Shown: positions 26,826 to 37,797 of the stretch, in pieces
Numbering within the stretch: the stretch's first letter is position 1
Layout of the letters: every line of letters starts with the position of its first letter
Assembly: GCA_026391945.1 (NCBI GenBank)
Contig: JAPLDA010000055.1
Location: 1-52,378, forward strand
Source: Bacteroidota bacterium
GTDB lineage: Bacteria; Bacteroidota; Bacteroidia; AKYH767-A; 2013-40CM-41-45
Length of the DNA: 52,378 nt
Direction: 5' to 3'
Notes under the pieces: model-generated
The model's input: only the letters and a program-made list of their open reading frames with translations
The model's database searches: none
What the model was told of the DNA's origin: nothing
Translations under genes and position numbers: made by a program

Positions 26826-27769
26826 ACATTCTTTTTATCGATACCGTGCATCCGTTTCTCCGTGACCAACTGGAGAAGGACGGACATGCCTGCACCGATG
26901 GATCCCGGATGAACAGGAAAGAAATCCTTGATGGTGTTCATGCATTCGATGGAGTGGTGATCAGGAGCCGGATGACGATCGATAAGGAAATGCTGGATGC
27001 AGCATCCGCTTTGAAATTCATCGCGCGTGCAGGAGCAGGGATGGAAGGCATGGATGTGGAATATGCGGAAAGCAGGAACGTGGTTTGCCTGAATTCACCG
27101 GAGGGAAGCCGCGACGCCGTCGGGGAACATGCTGTGGGAATGTTGCTGTCGCTGCTCAACAAACTTCACGTCGCCGACCGGGAAGTGCGGGAAGGAAAAT
27201 GGAACCGGGAAAGCAACCGGGGAACGGAACTGAAAGAAAAAACGGTGGGCATCATCGGTTATGGAAACATGGGAAGTTCATTTGCTGAAAAACTTTCCGG
27301 CTTCGGCTGCAAGGTGATGGCGTATGATAAATACAAAAAAAAATTTTCAGACCGGTATGCCTGGGAAGCGAGCATGGAAGAAATTTTTGAGCAGGCTGAT
27401 ATCCTGAGCCTGCATGTTCCGCTGACTGATGAAACGGAATACTTAGTGAATGAAGAATTCATCGGCCGGTTCAAAAAAAATATCGTCATCATCAATACGG
27501 CACGCGGAAAAATTCTGAAGACAAGTGACCTTGTCAGTAGCCTGAAAAACGGAAAAGTCACCGGCGCCTGTCTGGATGTGATGGAATACGAGGAAACTTC
27601 CTTTGAAAAATTTTCAGCATCCCGTTCACAAACAGAAAGGAATGATGCCTGGGAATTCCTCATTCATTCCGATCGTGTTGTTCTCTCGCCGCATATCGCC
27701 GGCTGGACGTTTGAATCGCACCAAAAAATTTCGGAAGTGCTGTATGATAAAATACGGAAACTGGTTTGA
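26822..27769 (+). CDS. D-2-hydroxyacid dehydrogenase (phosphoglycerate dehydrogenase-like)
   Basis: 315 aa, without the C-terminal ACT domain of long SerA forms. N-terminal catalytic half (VVIRSRMTIDKEML, RAGAGMEGMD), NAD domain GIIGYGNMGSSFAEKL (GxGxxG), the basic NTARGK with the substrate Arg, and SPHIAGW with the catalytic His; a Glu in between is present in the ACLDVMEYEE region. The likely reaction is oxidation of 3-phosphoglycerate or a related 2-hydroxyacid, with NAD. The short type is common in Bacteroidota and specificity cannot be set from sequence. It overlaps rsmA by four bases (ATGA). Confidence 0.9.
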   Translation: MNILFIDTVHPFLRDQLEKDGHACTDGSRMNRKEILDGVHAFDGVVIRSRMTIDKEMLDAASALKFIARAGAGMEGMDVEYAESRNVVCLNSPEGSRDAVGEHAVGMLLSLLNKLHVADREVREGKWNRESNRGTELKEKTVGIIGYGNMGSSFAEKLSGFGCKVMAYDKYKKKFSDRYAWEASMEEIFEQADILSLHVPLTDETEYLVNEEFIGRFKKNIVIINTARGKILKTSDLVSSLKNGKVTGACLDVMEYEETSFEKFSASRSQTERNDAWEFLIHSDRVVLSPHIAGWTFESHQKISEVLYDKIRKLV

Positions 27770-27851
27770 TCCGATTTTCTCAATAGAAAAGAGCGTCTTC
27801 AAATCACTATTTTTATTGCAATCTTAGGGTTCATTTTTCAGAATTTGCCGG

Positions 27852-27881
27852 TTGATTCAAGCGATTAAAAATTTATCTTTG
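27852..27881 (+). promoter_or_regulatory. Promoter of dnaX
   Basis: TTG at 27852-27854, 19 bp spacer, TATCTTTG at 27874-27881: an exact Bacteroidota promoter. The dnaX ATG is at 27899, so the leader is about 10 nt. Confidence 0.8.
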
Positions 27882-27898
27882 CTTTCTCAGTATTCACC

Positions 27899-29638
27899 AT
27901 GGAAAATTTTATTGTTTCTGCCCGTAAATACAGGCCGGTTACGTTTGATACGGTTGTGGGGCAACCGAGCATCACCAATACGCTGAAGAATGCGATCCGG
28001 AACCATCACCTGGCGCAGGCGTTTTTATTCACCGGTCCACGTGGAGTGGGTAAAACCACTACGGCACGTATCCTCGCCAAGACGATTAACTGTGCGAACA
28101 TGTCGGAAGCCGTTGAGGCGTGCAATCAATGCGATTCATGCATCGCTTTCAACAACGGGAACTCATTCAATATTTACGAACTGGATGCAGCTTCCAACAA
28201 CTCGGTGGATGACATCAGGGCATTGGTCGAACAGGTTCGTTATCCGCCGCAGGGAGGAAAGTACAAAGTGTATATCATTGATGAAGTACACATGCTCAGT
28301 CCGAGCGCTTTCAATGCATTCCTGAAAACACTGGAAGAACCGCCTGCGTATGCTGTGTTCATCCTGGCTACTACCGAAAAACACAAGATCATTCCGACTA
28401 TCCTCTCGCGCTGCCAGATTTTTGATTTCAACAGGATCAGCGTGGAAGACATTGCAAGGCACCTCGGGGAAATTGCAGGAAAAGAAAAAGTACAGGCGGA
28501 GGAAGATGCCTTGCACATGATCGCGCAAAAAGCCGACGGCGCACTCCGGGATGCGCTGTCGATGTTCGACCAGCTCGTCAGCTTTGCAGGGAATAACCTG
28601 ACCTACAAAGCAGTCATCGAAAACCTCAACATCCTCGACTACGATTATTATTTTAAAATGACGGATGATATCCTCGAAGGCAACATTTCATCAGCGCTGC
28701 TTACGTTCAATGAAATTCTGAACAATGGTTTTGATGCGCATAATTTCGTGAACGGACTTGCTTCTCACTTCCGTGATGTGTTGGTGTGCAAAGACGAGTC
28801 AACACTTAAACTCCTCGAAGTAAGTCCGAATATCCGGGAGAAATATAAAATTCAGTCGAGGCAATGCACAGCCTCCTTATTACTGGATCTGCTCGATATC
28901 TCCAGCAAATGCGACATTAGTTACAAAGCGGCGAAGAACCAGCGGCTGCATGTGGAACTTGCATTGCTGAAAATGTGTTCACTGAAATCATCCGGATCTG
29001 TTGCGGATCCCTTCAAAAAAAAAGTTGATACAGCAGTGAGCCAGCCGGTTCCTGCATCGACTCCTCCCGTCATAGCGAAGCAGGCAATTCCGGAAGCATC
29101 CGTCGTAAAGGAGCCAGACATTCCTGTTGAACCGGCGAAGACAAAAGCACCTGCTCCATCATCCGTCAGGAAAACGATTTCCATTACAGAGAACCTGAAT
29201 TCGAAATCGAACCCGAAGCCTGAAGCGAAAAAGAAAGAAGAGCCGGCAGAAGAGGTAAAGAATCGTCCGTTCACCCAACCGGAACTGGAAACGGCATGGA
29301 GTGATTTCACCAACCGGGTTCACCAGTTAGGAAGGTTGTCGCTGCATGCTTCTTTGATTAAACGCAAACCCGAACTGAAGGATAATTTCATGATCAGTTT
29401 TGTGCTGGATAATCCTGCTGTCGAAAAAGACATCAATGAAATAAAAATGGAACTGATGGCTTTTCTAAGAAAAGAACTGGGCAACAGCCAAATTCAGTTT
29501 TCCACGGTCATTGAAAAAAACAGTTTGTCTTCAGAAAAAGTTCCCTATACGTCCAAAGAAAAATACGAGCACATGGCCGCCAAGAACCCGGCTTTAAATG
29601 AACTTCGCAAGCAACTGGACCTGGATATCGATTACTGA
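27899..29638 (+). CDS. dnaX: DNA polymerase III subunits gamma and tau
   Basis: 579 aa. Walker A GPRGVGKTTT (46-55), zinc cysteines at 65, 75, 78 and 81, Walker B VYIIDEVHML, sensor region ILATTEKHKIIPTILSRCQIFDF. Domain III ends near residue 365. A low-complexity Pro/Ala/Lys linker (about 375-455) leads to a tau C-terminal domain. The protein is the motor of the clamp loader and, as tau, binds the polymerase. A run of nine A at 29015-29023 (Lys373-375) lies exactly at the domain III-linker junction, and both other reading frames stop within six codons, so a short gamma form of about 376-380 aa could arise by slippage. Own promoter; gyrB follows 273 bp later. Confidence 0.97.
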   Translation: MENFIVSARKYRPVTFDTVVGQPSITNTLKNAIRNHHLAQAFLFTGPRGVGKTTTARILAKTINCANMSEAVEACNQCDSCIAFNNGNSFNIYELDAASNNSVDDIRALVEQVRYPPQGGKYKVYIIDEVHMLSPSAFNAFLKTLEEPPAYAVFILATTEKHKIIPTILSRCQIFDFNRISVEDIARHLGEIAGKEKVQAEEDALHMIAQKADGALRDALSMFDQLVSFAGNNLTYKAVIENLNILDYDYYFKMTDDILEGNISSALLTFNEILNNGFDAHNFVNGLASHFRDVLVCKDESTLKLLEVSPNIREKYKIQSRQCTASLLLDLLDISSKCDISYKAAKNQRLHVELALLKMCSLKSSGSVADPFKKKVDTAVSQPVPASTPPVIAKQAIPEASVVKEPDIPVEPAKTKAPAPSSVRKTISITENLNSKSNPKPEAKKKEEPAEEVKNRPFTQPELETAWSDFTNRVHQLGRLSLHASLIKRKPELKDNFMISFVLDNPAVEKDINEIKMELMAFLRKELGNSQIQFSTVIEKNSLSSEKVPYTSKEKYEHMAAKNPALNELRKQLDLDIDY

Positions 29639-29768
29639 AACCGGGGAGTTTTTACAGAATAAAGTTGGAATCGTTTTCTCCGATTTTATTACCGGTTTTT
29701 TAGCCTGGAATAGCACTTTATTTTGTTGAAAATCAGCAAAAAAAATGTTCATTTTTTTAACTTAAAAG

Positions 29769-29801
29769 TTGCAGAAGTCAGGCCTGTTTTTATTATATTT
29801 A
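29769..29801 (+). promoter_or_regulatory. Putative gyrB promoter
   Basis: TTG at 29769-29771, 22 bp spacer, TATATTTA at 29794-29801 (last base differs from TAnnTTTG). Transcripts from here would carry a leader of about 100 nt containing the hairpin at 29834-29858. Confidence 0.5.
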
Positions 29802-29833
29802 CCATCTATTGATTGAAAAGAAAAAAGTGACCT

Positions 29834-29858
29834 GCCTGCCGGTAGACAGGCTTTTTTT
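29834..29858 (+). terminator. Short hairpin with T7 tract between dnaX and gyrB
   Basis: GCCTG (29834-29838) pairs with CAGGC (29847-29851) around an 8-nt loop, followed by seven T (29852-29858). It may end dnaX transcripts. Because a promoter-like sequence lies upstream of it and none was seen between it and gyrB, it could instead be an attenuator in the gyrB leader. Confidence 0.55.
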
Positions 29859-29884
29859 AATGAAGAAGAAGCGAATTGTTTTAA

Positions 29885-31891
<2,007 letters not shown>

Positions 31892-31943
31892 TTTGCTGAT
31901 GGGCTGATGTGAGAATTGAATGATGCAGGAAAAATCTATGAAC

Positions 31944-31974
31944 GTGCGCTTCGTTTTTTGGAGCACACTTTTTT
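31944..31974 (+). terminator. Rho-independent terminator of gyrB
   Basis: A 9-position stem, GTGCGCTTC (31944-31952) against GGAGCACAC (31960-31968), with one mismatch and one G-T pair, closes a 7-nt loop and is followed by six T. It lies 53 bp after the gyrB stop. The gap to the convergent M20 gene also holds an imperfect GAGAATT/AATTCTC inverted repeat. Confidence 0.75.
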
Positions 31975-32057
31975 GATTTAAAAATCCGGTAAAAAATTTC
32001 GGGAGTCAATATCAGCATCGCCTCATTGGCTAATCATCACATCATCAAATTCTCAAA

Positions 32058-33251
32058 TCAATTCTCCAGTTCCTTCAGCGCCAGCCACGCCATCAAACCC
32101 ATTCCTGTTTCGAGAGCCGTTTCATCAATATTAAAAGTGGATGTATGAACCGGTGAAATAATTCCTTCGCTTTCATTGCGAACTCCAAGCCGGTAAAAGC
32201 AGGCAGGAGATTGCTGGGAGTAAAAAGAAAAATCTTCAGCAGCCATCCATATTTCCAGGTCTTCGATATTTTCTTTTCCTAAAAAATCTTCCGCGTTTTG
32301 TCGTGTGCGATCGGTGAGTGCTTCATCGTTGATTAAAAAAGGATAGCCGCGCACGATGTTAAACTCACAGCTTCCTCCCATGCTTTCCGCGATTCCTTCG
32401 GCCATCTTTTTCATTTTAAGATGAGCATCATCACGCCACTCTTCGTTCAGTGTACGGAACGTTCCTTCCAAATACACCTCATCCGGGATCACGTTGGTGG
32501 CTCCGTTGGCGATGAATTTTCCGAATGAAAGAACGGAAGGTACCGATGGCTTTGCATTCCGGCTCACCACCTGTTGCAGTGATACAATGATGTGACAGGC
32601 CATCAGCACGGGATCAATGTTGAGGTGCGGCATGGCGCCATGGCCTCCTTTTCCTTTCACGGTCACGTAGATTTCATCAGTGCTGGCCATGTACAGTCCT
32701 TTTCGGAAACCGACTTTCCCCGCTGCAATCTGCGGCATCACGTGTTGCCCCAATACGGCTGATGGTTTTGGATTTTCAAGCACACCTTCTTTGATCATCA
32801 GCGAAGCGCCGCCGGGAAGTTTTTCTTCTCCCGGCTGAAAAATAAATTTAACACTGCCTTCAAATTCATTTTTCAGTTCTGATAAAATTTTCGCCACGCC
32901 AAGAAGCGATGAGGTATGAACATCGTGTCCGCAGGCATGCATCACGCTTGGGTTTATGGATTTGTAATCCACATGATTGGTTTCGGTAATGGGCAAAGCA
33001 TCCATGTCAGCACGCAGGGCAATGGTTTTCTTTCCCGGATTTTTTCCTTCGATGATGGCCACCACTCCGGTGTTGGCCATCCGTTTCATATTGCCGATGC
33101 CATATTCTTTTAATTTCTCCTCTACAAATTTCTGCGTGCTGAATTCGTGAAACGATAATTCAGGATGCTGGTGGATGTGCCGGCGGCATGAAACAATTTC
33201 AGGATGAAATTTTTTGGCAAGGGATTTTATTTTTTCTTTATCAGGAAGCAT
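32058..33251 (-). CDS. M20-family metallo-amidohydrolase (hippurate/IAA-amino acid hydrolase type)
   Basis: 397 aa, full length. M20D signatures: CRRHIHQHPELSFHEF, ALRADMDALPITE, MHACGHDVHTSSLLG (metal ligands) and FQPGEEKLPGGA (catalytic Glu). The dimerisation domain follows, then AAEDFSFYSQQSP and the C-terminal HTSTFNIDE metal-ligand region. It hydrolyses an N-acyl amino acid or similar amide; the substrate cannot be set. It lies 34 bp downstream of the TauE-like gene and at the end of a three-gene minus-strand run. Confidence 0.93.
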   Translation of the reverse strand: MLPDKEKIKSLAKKFHPEIVSCRRHIHQHPELSFHEFSTQKFVEEKLKEYGIGNMKRMANTGVVAIIEGKNPGKKTIALRADMDALPITETNHVDYKSINPSVMHACGHDVHTSSLLGVAKILSELKNEFEGSVKFIFQPGEEKLPGGASLMIKEGVLENPKPSAVLGQHVMPQIAAGKVGFRKGLYMASTDEIYVTVKGKGGHGAMPHLNIDPVLMACHIIVSLQQVVSRNAKPSVPSVLSFGKFIANGATNVIPDEVYLEGTFRTLNEEWRDDAHLKMKKMAEGIAESMGGSCEFNIVRGYPFLINDEALTDRTRQNAEDFLGKENIEDLEIWMAAEDFSFYSQQSPACFYRLGVRNESEGIISPVHTSTFNIDETALETGMGLMAWLALKELEN

Positions 33252-33285
33252 CTTGATTTTTTTTATGAATAAACGATCATGCGGG

Positions 33286-33666
33286 TTATTTTCCGAAAAA
33301 CATTTTCAGCGCGACGAGGAGCATGAACACGGCAAACACTTTTTTCACCATGGAAGCATCCAGGCTGATGGCGATTTTACTTCCGAAAAAACTTCCGGCA
33401 ATAAACGTAATGCAAAGGATGGCCGCCACTTTCCAGTCCACCATTCCCTGGCGGTGATAATTCAGTACAGCCAGTATGCCGATGGGCGGAAGCATCATGG
33501 CCAGCGATGTTCCCTGTGCTTCATGCTGACTCATCCCGAAAAAATAAACGAGGCATGGAACAATGATAAGTCCGCCGCCGATGCCGATGAAACCGCTGAA
33601 CATGCCCGCCATGATTCCCACGGCAAGAATGATAATAATAGATGTCATGGTATGTTGCTTTTGCAT
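33286..33666 (-). CDS. Half-size TauE/SafE-family membrane protein
   Basis: 126 aa with four hydrophobic segments and the family motif GMFSGFIGIGGGLIIVPCLVYFF (near residues 20-42), then EAQGTSLAMML, as in DUF81/TauE-SafE permeases. Full-length members have about 250 residues in two repeats, so this is a single-repeat form that would have to dimerise. The family exports sulfonates, sulfite or other organic anions. ATG at 33666; ATG at 33648 is an alternative. It starts 5 bp after the stop of the large outer-membrane protein gene. Confidence 0.88.
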   Translation of the reverse strand: MQKQHTMTSIIIILAVGIMAGMFSGFIGIGGGLIIVPCLVYFFGMSQHEAQGTSLAMMLPPIGILAVLNYHRQGMVDWKVAAILCITFIAGSFFGSKIAISLDASMVKKVFAVFMLLVALKMFFGK

Positions 33667-33671
33667 GAGAA

Positions 33672-36600
33672 TTAAAAATCAAGACTCAGAGAAAGATAAA
33701 AAACGGATGGCTTCACCAACCCGTCCTGTATTCCCCATGCCCAGTCGGCACGGACGAAATAACCAATCAGCCGGCTTCTGATTCCAAACCCGTAACCGGC
33801 TACGATCGGTTCATGCTGGCTGTTGAGCGTTACTGTGAAAGGTTGGTTGTAAATCACCTGGTTGTTGAGTATGCTGGTTGAATCATACGGCGACTTGCCC
33901 GTCCAGGCTGTTCCGATATCAGCAAACCCGACTACCTGGAAGTTGCGGATGAAATCAGATTTGATCGGGCGGTTCAGCAGGTAACGGAAAACAGGAATCC
34001 TGAGTTCACTGTTGATCAGTGCAAAAGTATTTCCGTTGCGGATGTTCTGGTTGAAGCCTCGGAGATTCGTGGCCAGCGACTGGTATGCGTAGTTCTGCGT
34101 GTAATCAATCGGTGTGGTTTGGTCAAAGCTCGGAACAAGCCAGTTGTCCGTCGCCCCGAGGTAATAAATTATTTTTTCATCACCGAAAGAAGTTCCGGCG
34201 GCAAAACGGTTTGCCCAGATAATCTCACGGTGAATCTTCAGGTAATGCCTGACGTCGGCGCCAACCACGTACATGTTGGTTTGCGGCTGATCAACCTGCC
34301 GGTAATATTCACCGAAAATTTTCAGTCGTGTGCCGTTGTAAAGATTCAAACCGGTGTTGAGTGTGTTGTCTAAAACATATTCCACGCGTCCCGTCGCCCA
34401 GTTCATGTATTGATTCGGCTCTTTGAGCGTTGCAAGTTCTGTCGACAGGAAAACCAGCCTGTCGTTGCGATACGCAACAGAACCCCTGATGCTTGATACA
34501 TCGCTGAATGGCCACTTGCTGTAATATCTTAACTCATGCGTGAAGACTTTGGCGACAACAAAGCCGGCGGAAATCTCCCGTGCCTGCCGGTAGAACGTCA
34601 CCTGTTTATCCATTCTGCTTCGCAGGTTTTCGTAACTCAGAAAATATTCGTTGCTGTTCAGGTCGCCGGCAAGTTTGAACCCGCCGGTGATGCGGTAATC
34701 TTCGAGGAGGTCGCTGATTCCTAATTTGAAAAAACCATTCAGCCCCGGGTTAAAATAAACGGCGCCTCCGCCGGTAAATGCCTGGTAAGTGTTGTTCAGT
34801 AAACTGTTGTCGAGCTGACTTACAAAATACGTGGATGAAAAAGCGGGATCGTAATTCCGTTGTTTAGGAAGAACAAAAATCACGGAGTCGTTGGCAACCG
34901 ATGTTGGCTGAGCAGCAGGAACATCATGAACCTGCTGCATCTCTTTTTCTTTTTTCTTTTCGGATTTTTTATTTTTTGATTTCGGAAACTCCGCCTGGAA
35001 AACATAGTTGTCGATATCCACGTGATTGGAATCAGGAACAATTTTATTTTCTGTGTTGTCGCCGGTAACAATGGTTTCGCCTGCATTCCCGGTTCCTGTT
35101 ATAGCAGGCAGTTCCTGTCCGGGTGGCCTGGTGAGCGAAGTTTTTTCTGGTTCATTTCTGAAAAGTGTTTTGGGAACCGTGCTTTGGGAAGTATTGGCTT
35201 TAGGTATCCTGTTTACAAACATGCGCATTTTTCCTTCGGAATAAAAAATTTCACTGAGGCTGTTCCTGTTGAAGTTGATGTCCTGTGAAAGAATGTTCCG
35301 TGAATAATTGGTCTGCGGATAGGTTTGAACAATCATCCGGTAATGTTCCGTCGTATCCACAAAGCTGATGGCGCTGTCGAGGTGAGCTACGTAACGGTTT
35401 ACAATCCCGTTCTCATCACCGAGGTAGGCAATGTTCGACTCATCGTATTGCATCGGCTGAAATTCATTGAATGCGGGAGTGTTGGTGATTCTCCTGAGAG
35501 TCCGGCTTTTATTTTTATAGTAATAGAAGAAAATATCAAAATTGCTGCTGGCAGGCAGTGCATTTTTTTTGTCGACATCCAGTGTGTCGTTCACACGGTT
35601 GGAACTGAAAACAATGGCTTTTGATTTATTGACGAAATGTGGATTCAGATCATCGTACACATCTTTGGTGATCTGCTCGTACGTTCTTGAACGCAGGTTG
35701 AAAACGAAAATATCACTCTGTCCTTTTTGTATGGCCGACATCACGATGCTTTGCCCGTCATCCGAATAAGAGAAGTCGAGCACTTTTTCAAAATTGAAAA
35801 GATTCGACTCTTCGTATTTTTTGGTAGCCGGTTCATACGTCGCCATCCAGAGTTTTCCTTTTTTTTCCCTGATCATTGCCAGCACTCGGCCGGTAGGATG
35901 CCAGGCAAGAGCCGGGAAGGTTTCATCAGTCTCCAGCGAATAGGAACGGAATCCGCCGCGCTGAATTTTTTTCTTTTTCTTCTTTTCAGTATCGTATAAA
36001 ATTACTTTGTAACGGCCGAGATCGTTGGTGACGTATGCAATGTAGCGCCCGTCAGGACTGGCTTTTAGCTGGTTGTAGATCAGAAATGATTTCGGTTTTT
36101 TTACAATAGGCTGTTGCGGAAGGGAGTCGCGGTTCACATCGGAGCCGGCATATATTTTATTCATCGCATCCTTCCAGTTGTCGGCAAGCAGGTTCATGGA
36201 AACGCCGAGCACATACAGGAAACCACTTTCCACGTTTCGGTTGATGCGCGTCATGTAAAGAAGATTCGATACGGACGTTTCACTGTAGGTGTCGATGATG
36301 TATTTCCAGATGGAATGCCCGGCGTACAAAGCATCGGTGCCCGTGAGGTGATTGAACTTCAGGTATTTTTTATGGACGATTCCGTCGCGCACACGGTTGT
36401 CAATTTCCACGTCCCATTTTCTCGAGATGTAGGAAATCAAACCGTTCAGGTACCAGTCGGGGAGTGAAAGCAAAGCAGAGTTCTGAATCCTGTCTTTGAT
36501 ATCGCCACCGTACATGATCTGGTCAATGAGAACACGTGCAATTCCTGAGCGGATCTGCTCGTGAAGCTTTTCATGATCACCGGTGAAATAAAGAAATACT

Positions 36601-37004
36601 TTGTTGCCGACTATTTTGGTGACACCGCCGACATTGTTGGTGTTGTCTTCCGTCTCCAAACCGATGTTGCTTTGCTTGGCATCACTCAGCTTATTATAGA
36701 TGATGAACTGGATTCGCCCGTCCAGTTTGTAATCGAGAAGTTTTTCAATTTCTTCCAGGTCCTGATCGGCTGTTCTTCCTGTATAGGAAGCAAGTTCAAG
36801 TCCTCCGAGATAATAATATGTGTCGAAATTCTTCCACTTCATGAACGTCCAGAAGCGGTCGTCATACTGCACACGGTTTTTTCCGAATGTCATCTGGTAG
36901 CCGTTGTAAAACTGGGCGGAACTGTTGAGGGTAATCAAAATGAATAACATCCAGAGGAGGATGAATCCGGAAAAATTCTTTTTGGCGTTCAGGGTAACAA
37001 ACAC
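33672..37004 (-). CDS. Fusion of inactive peptidase-like domain, TolB-like propeller and outer-membrane beta-barrel
   Basis: 1110 aa. The start at 37004 is GTG, chosen because it gives a clean signal peptide (to SSAQ, residue 31) and no suitable ATG exists. Residues 32-300 resemble a gluzincin (peptidase MA-like) domain, but the metal site is lost: HEQIR (148-152) stands for HExxH and WYLNG (184-188) for WxxEG. Residues about 320-620 form a TolB/WD40-like propeller (SPDGRYIAYVTN, AWHPTGRVLA, YSDDGQSIVMSA, IVFSSNR). A charged linker (about 620-740) leads to a C-terminal Omp85/surface-antigen-like barrel ending YLSLSLDF. It is probably an outer-membrane protein with a large periplasmic part. 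Function unknown. Confidence 0.85.
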   Translation of the reverse strand: MFVTLNAKKNFSGFILLWMLFILITLNSSAQFYNGYQMTFGKNRVQYDDRFWTFMKWKNFDTYYYLGGLELASYTGRTADQDLEEIEKLLDYKLDGRIQFIIYNKLSDAKQSNIGLETEDNTNNVGGVTKIVGNKVFLYFTGDHEKLHEQIRSGIARVLIDQIMYGGDIKDRIQNSALLSLPDWYLNGLISYISRKWDVEIDNRVRDGIVHKKYLKFNHLTGTDALYAGHSIWKYIIDTYSETSVSNLLYMTRINRNVESGFLYVLGVSMNLLADNWKDAMNKIYAGSDVNRDSLPQQPIVKKPKSFLIYNQLKASPDGRYIAYVTNDLGRYKVILYDTEKKKKKKIQRGGFRSYSLETDETFPALAWHPTGRVLAMIREKKGKLWMATYEPATKKYEESNLFNFEKVLDFSYSDDGQSIVMSAIQKGQSDIFVFNLRSRTYEQITKDVYDDLNPHFVNKSKAIVFSSNRVNDTLDVDKKNALPASSNFDIFFYYYKNKSRTLRRITNTPAFNEFQPMQYDESNIAYLGDENGIVNRYVAHLDSAISFVDTTEHYRMIVQTYPQTNYSRNILSQDINFNRNSLSEIFYSEGKMRMFVNRIPKANTSQSTVPKTLFRNEPEKTSLTRPPGQELPAITGTGNAGETIVTGDNTENKIVPDSNHVDIDNYVFQAEFPKSKNKKSEKKKEKEMQQVHDVPAAQPTSVANDSVIFVLPKQRNYDPAFSSTYFVSQLDNSLLNNTYQAFTGGGAVYFNPGLNGFFKLGISDLLEDYRITGGFKLAGDLNSNEYFLSYENLRSRMDKQVTFYRQAREISAGFVVAKVFTHELRYYSKWPFSDVSSIRGSVAYRNDRLVFLSTELATLKEPNQYMNWATGRVEYVLDNTLNTGLNLYNGTRLKIFGEYYRQVDQPQTNMYVVGADVRHYLKIHREIIWANRFAAGTSFGDEKIIYYLGATDNWLVPSFDQTTPIDYTQNYAYQSLATNLRGFNQNIRNGNTFALINSELRIPVFRYLLNRPIKSDFIRNFQVVGFADIGTAWTGKSPYDSTSILNNQVIYNQPFTVTLNSQHEPIVAGYGFGIRSRLIGYFVRADWAWGIQDGLVKPSVFYLSLSLDF

Positions 37005-37039
37005 AAAAGTTGAGTTCAGATTAGTCTTGCGAATTTAAC

Positions 37040-37047
37040 CAAATTTA
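37040..37047 (-). promoter_or_regulatory. -7 box of the large outer-membrane protein gene
   Basis: On the minus strand TAAATTTG occupies 37047-37040, an exact TAnnTTTG, 35 bp before the GTG start at 37004. It supports that start. Confidence 0.6.
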
Positions 37048-37161
37048 TCTTACGAAAACCGTTCACCGGGTGAGTGGTTTAATAAGTTATGCAATCATTC
37101 CTGTCAGTTCTTTAATAAGGACAGCATTGTTTACTTTCGCCATTCAAATTCACAGCAGCCA

Positions 37162-37797
37162 ATGATCACTGTTACGTATTTTACGTTTGGCCCGTTCCAG
37201 GAGAACACGTATATTTTATACGATGAAACGCAGGAATGTATCGTTGTGGATCCGGGATGCTATGGCCGGGAAGAAAAAAAGGAGCTCGTTGATTTTATCG
37301 AATTGAATAAATTGAGAGTGGTGAAGCTGATCAACACACACGGACACATTGATCACATGCTTGGAAATAATTTTGTGGCCGGAAAATTCAATGTCGCGCT
37401 TGAAATGAATGAGCATGATGTAAAACTGCTGCTGGCGGCACCCACATACGGACAGATGTGGGGAATCGCAGCCGAACCATCTCCCGAACCGGGAAATCTT
37501 TTAAGTGAAGGTGATCGTGTGAAATTCGGTAACTCCGTTTTAGAAGTGCTATTCACGCCCGGCCATAGTGAGGGAAGTATTTCATTCTACAGCCGTGAAG
37601 ATGATTTTGTAATTGCAGGGGATGTTTTATTCAATGGAAGCATCGGCAGAACCGATTTGCCGGGAGGAAATTTTGACACGCTGATCAGCAGCATCAAAGA
37701 AAAACTCTTTCCGCTGGGTGATGATTGCAAAGTGTATTCCGGGCATGGGCCGGTAACAACGATTGGCTTTGAAAAAGAATTCAATCCTTTTTTATAA
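37162..37797 (+). CDS. MBL-fold metallo-hydrolase (glyoxalase II-like)
   Basis: 211 aa. Metallo-beta-lactamase fold with THGHIDHMLGN (zinc ligands), FTPGHSEGSISFYS, IAGDVLFNGSIGRTDLPGG (bridging Asp) and YSGHGPVTTIGFEK (last His). FTFGPFQENTYIL at the N-terminus is typical of the YcbL-type short hydroxyacylglutathione hydrolase-like family. It probably hydrolyses a thioester or similar ester in the cytoplasm. Its last six bases overlap the end of the convergent PAP2 gene. A TACTTTCG box about 30 bp upstream may be its promoter. Confidence 0.92.
   Translation: MITVTYFTFGPFQENTYILYDETQECIVVDPGCYGREEKKELVDFIELNKLRVVKLINTHGHIDHMLGNNFVAGKFNVALEMNEHDVKLLLAAPTYGQMWGIAAEPSPEPGNLLSEGDRVKFGNSVLEVLFTPGHSEGSISFYSREDDFVIAGDVLFNGSIGRTDLPGGNFDTLISSIKEKLFPLGDDCKVYSGHGPVTTIGFEKEFNPFL

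Noticed and set aside
33023-33675. Plus-strand frames opposite the M20 and TauE genes
   Set aside because: They are shadows of well-supported minus-strand genes, with His/Gly-rich composition typical of antisense frames.
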